This document shows, piece by piece, positions 61,136 to 64,000 of a stretch of DNA of 64,000 bases (its first letter is position 1; each line of letters opens with the position of its first letter). The notes below the pieces were generated by a model that was not told the origin of the DNA, ran no database searches, and was given only the letters and a program-made list of their open reading frames with translations. This stretch comes from CBDCGJ01 sp965216645 (lineage in GTDB: Bacteria; Pseudomonadota; Alphaproteobacteria; GCA-2731375). The translations under genes were made by a program, and so were the position numbers. The DNA is taken from contig CBDCGJ010000029.1 of assembly GCA_965216645.1 (NCBI GenBank), forward strand, positions 186,001 through 250,000, read 5' to 3'.

Positions 61136-62074
61136 TTAGCCGCGGGCGAAATGACGCACGGGGCGATTTGCGGACTTCTTGTAAGGCCCGGTATCGGCGG
61201 CATCGGCATCATCGTCGAACAAGCTTTCATCACCGACCGGGACATCGCCCGCGATCGTCACCCGCTCCATAATCCGGCGATGAGGAAAATAGTCATTGGC
61301 CGCGTAATGCAGCACCGAGCGGTTGTCCCAGATGATCAGCGTGCCGGGCCGCCACTGGACCCTGAACTGATATTCGGGCGTCTGACACTGACTGAACAGA
61401 TATTCCAACAGATAGCGGCTTTCGTCCGGCTTCATACCCACGACATGAGTGACGAACTGGCGGTTGACGTAGAGGGTCTTGCGACCGGTCACCGGATGGA
61501 TGCGCACCAGCGGATGGCGCACCCGGGGGAAGGCGTCCTCGATCTTGCGCAGTTTCGCAAGGCTTTCCGGATCGCCGCCGAACAGTGCTCGGAACGGCAA
61601 GAAATCGTGTTCTGCCTTGAGCCCGGAGATATAGGCCTTCATTCGCATGCTGAGCCCGTCATAGGCGGCCGTCATGCTGGCGAAACAGGTGTCGCCGCCG
61701 ACCTCCGGCACCTGCACGGCGCGCAGCACTGTGGCCATGGGCGGGGCGGCCCGGAAGGTTTCGTCCGCGTGCCAGACATCGGTGCGGTTGGGCGGGTTGT
61801 CCGGATCGTTGTCGAGGATAATGAGCTCCGGCCGGTCCGGATCGTTGGGCGAAAACGGATGCACGGACAGTTCGCCGAAACGCCGGCCGAAGGCGATCTG
61901 ATGCTCGGCGGTGATATCCTGATCGCGGAAGACCAGGATCTGGTGCGCCGCCAAAGCGTCATGGACCGCGATAAAGGTGACCTCGTCCATCGCTTCCCGC
62001 AGGTCGATCCCGCTCACCTCCGCCCCCAAATGCGCCCCCGCCTTGCGCACCGTCATGCTGTTCCCGCTGCTCAC
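61136..62074 (-). CDS. TauD/TfdA-family Fe(II)/2-oxoglutarate dioxygenase
   Basis: 312 residues. The facial triad is WHADETF (His and Asp near residues 110-112) and the distal His in WDNRSVLHYAANDYF (about residue 262), with the 2-oxoglutarate Arg in HRRIMERVTIAGD. N-terminus LGAEVSGIDLREAMDEVTF is typical. TauD relatives release sulfite from sulfonates, or open ethers, quaternary amines or phosphonates. It is divergent from the amidohydrolase gene, 220 bases away; that pairing suggests oxidative degradation of a small xenobiotic-like substrate but names none. Confidence 0.93.
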   Translation of the reverse strand: MSSGNSMTVRKAGAHLGAEVSGIDLREAMDEVTFIAVHDALAAHQILVFRDQDITAEHQIAFGRRFGELSVHPFSPNDPDRPELIILDNDPDNPPNRTDVWHADETFRAAPPMATVLRAVQVPEVGGDTCFASMTAAYDGLSMRMKAYISGLKAEHDFLPFRALFGGDPESLAKLRKIEDAFPRVRHPLVRIHPVTGRKTLYVNRQFVTHVVGMKPDESRYLLEYLFSQCQTPEYQFRVQWRPGTLIIWDNRSVLHYAANDYFPHRRIMERVTIAGDVPVGDESLFDDDADAADTGPYKKSANRPVRHFARG

Positions 62075-62294
62075 AAATCTCTCCGCCTTCTATGAAAATG
62101 CATTCGATTATGGGATGCCATGATGCGGGTTTTCCATACCTGAGGCAAATTCGACGACGGTAAACGGCTTTCGCTCAGCCGGCGGCGACTTCATGCCTGG
62201 CGGTTGGGGTGGTTCGGGCGCGCAAAGTGGACAGCTGCCGTGAGACGACGCATATTGGTCGCCAGAGCCGTGACAAACAAAGAGAGCCCGACCC

Positions 62295-63500
62295 ATGACC
62301 ACCGCCGCCCCCATTCCCGTCAACGAACCCAACCGCTGGCGCTTGAACACGCCGGGCGAAACGGACTGGCAAGGCTCCGCCCGGCCCGGTGCGGCGAAGA
62401 AATACTTCATGGTCTCGACCGACTGCCACGCCAACGAGCCGGCCGATCTCTGGGCCAAGCGGATCGAGCCGGAATACCGCGAGCGCCTGCCGCGGGTGAT
62501 TACCGACGAGGACGGCGTGCAATGGCGGGTCAGCGAAGGCCATCGGCCGGACCGCCTGCGCGTCCAGGAGCTTGAGGGCGAGGATCAGGCCCGGGCCAAG
62601 GCCGGCGCCGATCCGGAAGACCGTCTCGCCGATCACGCCCGCGACGGCATCGATGCGGAGGTAATCTTCCCCAATAAGGGCCTGGCCATGTGGGCCACGC
62701 CGGACGGCGAATTCGCGCAGGCCCAGTGCCGGGTCTGGAATACATGGGCTTGGGAGGTTTTCGGTCCCTATAACGACCGGCTGTCGCCGGTCGCTTGCAT
62801 CGCCACGGCAGATCTGGACGGTTCGCTCGCCGAAATCGAGCGCTGCGCCAAGCTCGGCTTCCGTGCCCTCACCTTGCCCTGCAAGCCGGTCTGGGGCGGC
62901 CACGACGTCGACCATGTGAACTACAACCTGCCCCATTTCGATCCGCTTTGGGCATTAGTGGAGGAGACCGGCTTGCCGCTGACCTTCCACGTCTCCACCG
63001 GCCGGGATCCGCGGGCCGCCCGCGGCAATGGCGGCGCCGTGATCAACTATGTCACCCATTCCTTGGCGCCGACCATCGAGCCGGTGGCCAATCTCTGCGC
63101 CTCCGGCGTACTCGAACGCTTTCCGAAGCTGCGTTTCGCCACCATCGAAGCCGGCATCGGCTGGGTGCCCTGGCTGTTGGAAGCGATGGACGAAGCCTAC
63201 AAGAAACATCACTTCTGGGTGCGCCCGAAACTACAGGGCCTGCCCAGCGACTATTTCCGTACTCATGGCGCCGCGACATTTCAGGAGGACGAGACCGGTA
63301 TCGCCATGGCCCGTCGTTTCGATCTGACCGACAATTTCATGTGGGCCAACGACTATCCTCACCACGAAGGCACATGGCCCCACTCCGCCGAGGCTATCGA
63401 GCGGACCATGGGTGATCTGAACGATGAGGAGCGGGCCAAAATACTCGGTCTCAACGCCGCCCGGTTTTTCGGTTTCGACCTGACAGGCCCGACGGATTGA
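62295..63500 (+). CDS. Amidohydrolase-2 (ACMSD-like) metal-dependent hydrolase
   Basis: 401 residues, TIM-barrel amidohydrolase family PF04909. YFMVSTDCHANEPADLW (residues about 36-52) has a His-x-Asn site in place of His-x-His, seen in one branch of this family. Others are LPLTFHVSTGRD (His about 235), FATIEAGIGWVPWLLEAMDE and the C-terminal MWANDYPHHEGTWPHSAEAIE with the metal Asp. Such enzymes perform decarboxylation or hydrolysis of cyclic intermediates. Divergent from the TauD gene. Confidence 0.9.
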   Translation: MTTAAPIPVNEPNRWRLNTPGETDWQGSARPGAAKKYFMVSTDCHANEPADLWAKRIEPEYRERLPRVITDEDGVQWRVSEGHRPDRLRVQELEGEDQARAKAGADPEDRLADHARDGIDAEVIFPNKGLAMWATPDGEFAQAQCRVWNTWAWEVFGPYNDRLSPVACIATADLDGSLAEIERCAKLGFRALTLPCKPVWGGHDVDHVNYNLPHFDPLWALVEETGLPLTFHVSTGRDPRAARGNGGAVINYVTHSLAPTIEPVANLCASGVLERFPKLRFATIEAGIGWVPWLLEAMDEAYKKHHFWVRPKLQGLPSDYFRTHGAATFQEDETGIAMARRFDLTDNFMWANDYPHHEGTWPHSAEAIERTMGDLNDEERAKILGLNAARFFGFDLTGPTD

Positions 63501-63538
63501 GCGGCCACAGCGGTGTCGAAGGCGGGCATTGGTCGGCG

Positions 63539-64000
63539 CTAAAGATCCAGGGCTTCGATCGGCAGGCTGACATATTTCAGTGCTTTGGTGAATTCGCCAA
63601 TGGCGACGAGTTCCTCGGCAAATCGCGGCTGGATCGAGGCCCCCAAGACATGATCGACGGCGCGGCCGTCCTCGCTTAAGGGCAGGCCGAGCCGTTCGAC
63701 GGTTTGAGGACGGCCGCCTGGCGTTGGGATTTCGCCGCTACCGTGGATAATCAGCCGGTCTCGGCAAATCCGACGTATGGCGCCGATCAAGATGTCGCCC
63801 ACGTCGGCCGGCATAGTGTCGCGCATGCGCTTACCGTTCAACGATTGGCGATTGCGCGCGTTGATCTCTTCGCCAGCCAAGCGATAGACAGGTTCTTGCA
63901 GGTCGCGGCAATCGATGATCACCAAAGTCGGCAACATGGTTTTCACGGCCAGGGGATCGATTTGCTGGCGGGTCGGGATCGAGTCGGAACTCGCAAGCGA
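63539..64000 (-). CDS. PAS_5-type protein, partial (5' end beyond window)
   Basis: 154 residues are visible, open to the right edge. The PAS_5 pattern of alphaproteobacteria is recognisable: IPTRQQIDPLAVKTMLPTLVIIDCRDLQEPVYRLAGEEINARNRQSLNGKRMRDT, then a late LIIHGSGEIPTPGGRPQTVERLGLPLSEDGRAVDHVLGAS. The usual family member is 170-200 residues, so only a short N-terminal part is missing. Probably a small sensory or signalling module of unknown ligand. It is convergent with the amidohydrolase gene, 38 bases apart. Confidence 0.75.
   Translation of the reverse strand, partial: SLASSDSIPTRQQIDPLAVKTMLPTLVIIDCRDLQEPVYRLAGEEINARNRQSLNGKRMRDTMPADVGDILIGAIRRICRDRLIIHGSGEIPTPGGRPQTVERLGLPLSEDGRAVDHVLGASIQPRFAEELVAIGEFTKALKYVSLPIEALDL

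Overview
The window looks like chromosome of a free-living alphaproteobacterium, most likely Rhodospirillales-like. The evidence is GC-rich codon use, an EipB/DUF1849 envelope protein (a family known from alphaproteobacteria), a PAS_5-type protein at the right edge, FemAB-like, TRAP, Ugp and Phn uptake systems, and polyhydroxyalkanoate synthesis. No rRNA, tRNA, prophage, complete IS or CRISPR array was seen. Names rest on motifs read by eye; no database search was possible.

Layout. 1-1121: a decayed iorA/iorB (isoquinoline 1-oxidoreductase type) locus. 1239-8759: a minus-strand catabolic operon (M29-like protein, TRAP transporter, alpha/beta hydrolase, SDR) divergent from a GntR/FCD regulator. 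8764-11390: an apparent leader-peptide attenuator ahead of a Bcr/CflA-type efflux pump, then a TetA-like pump with an in-frame amber codon. 12001-17190: ugpB-A-E-C plus a periplasmic glycerophosphodiesterase, with six apparent +1 frameshifts. 17177-23692: NHL propeller, EipB, a GGDEF remnant, agmatine deiminase overlapping a class III adenylate cyclase, and an aldehyde dehydrogenase. 23907-26749: three tandem RTX-type calcium-binding proteins with a YGN/YGG variant nonapeptide. 26872-32672: a phosphonate-type ABC transporter followed by a molybdopterin oxidoreductase. 32734-37248: a minus-strand operon of variant SHMT, choline-sulfatase-like enzyme and DMFase-like large subunit. 37292-42772: GST-like and LLM oxidoreductases, APH-like kinase, RidA, glycerophosphodiesterase, FemAB-like acyltransferase. 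42863-45953: SemiSWEET, Nudix hydrolase, a MITE-like element fused to the Nudix stop codon, and a chemoreceptor with a CxxCH haem motif. 46182-50166: two hydrolases, then class III PHA synthase with a very short PhaE and a GNAT enzyme. 50167-54676: SUKH protein, lone cNMP-binding protein, then a DUF3299-ZrgA-ABC operon probably for zinc. 54678-64000: enoyl-CoA hydratase, MFS, VOC, SoxR, hybrid histidine kinase, TauD dioxygenase, amidohydrolase and a partial PAS_5 protein.

The genes suggest a scavenging heterotroph that takes up organic acids, glycerol-3-phosphate or phosphodiesters, phosphonate-like compounds, sulfate esters and amides, and stores carbon as PHA. The most interesting single locus is 8764-8904. 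There a promoter, a leaderless 16-codon ORF, alternative hairpins and a terminator that also hides the Shine-Dalgarno of the pump fit together as a ribosome-stalling switch. The clustered single-base insertions in ugp and in the molybdoenzyme gene may be sequence errors and should be settled before those genes are called dead.
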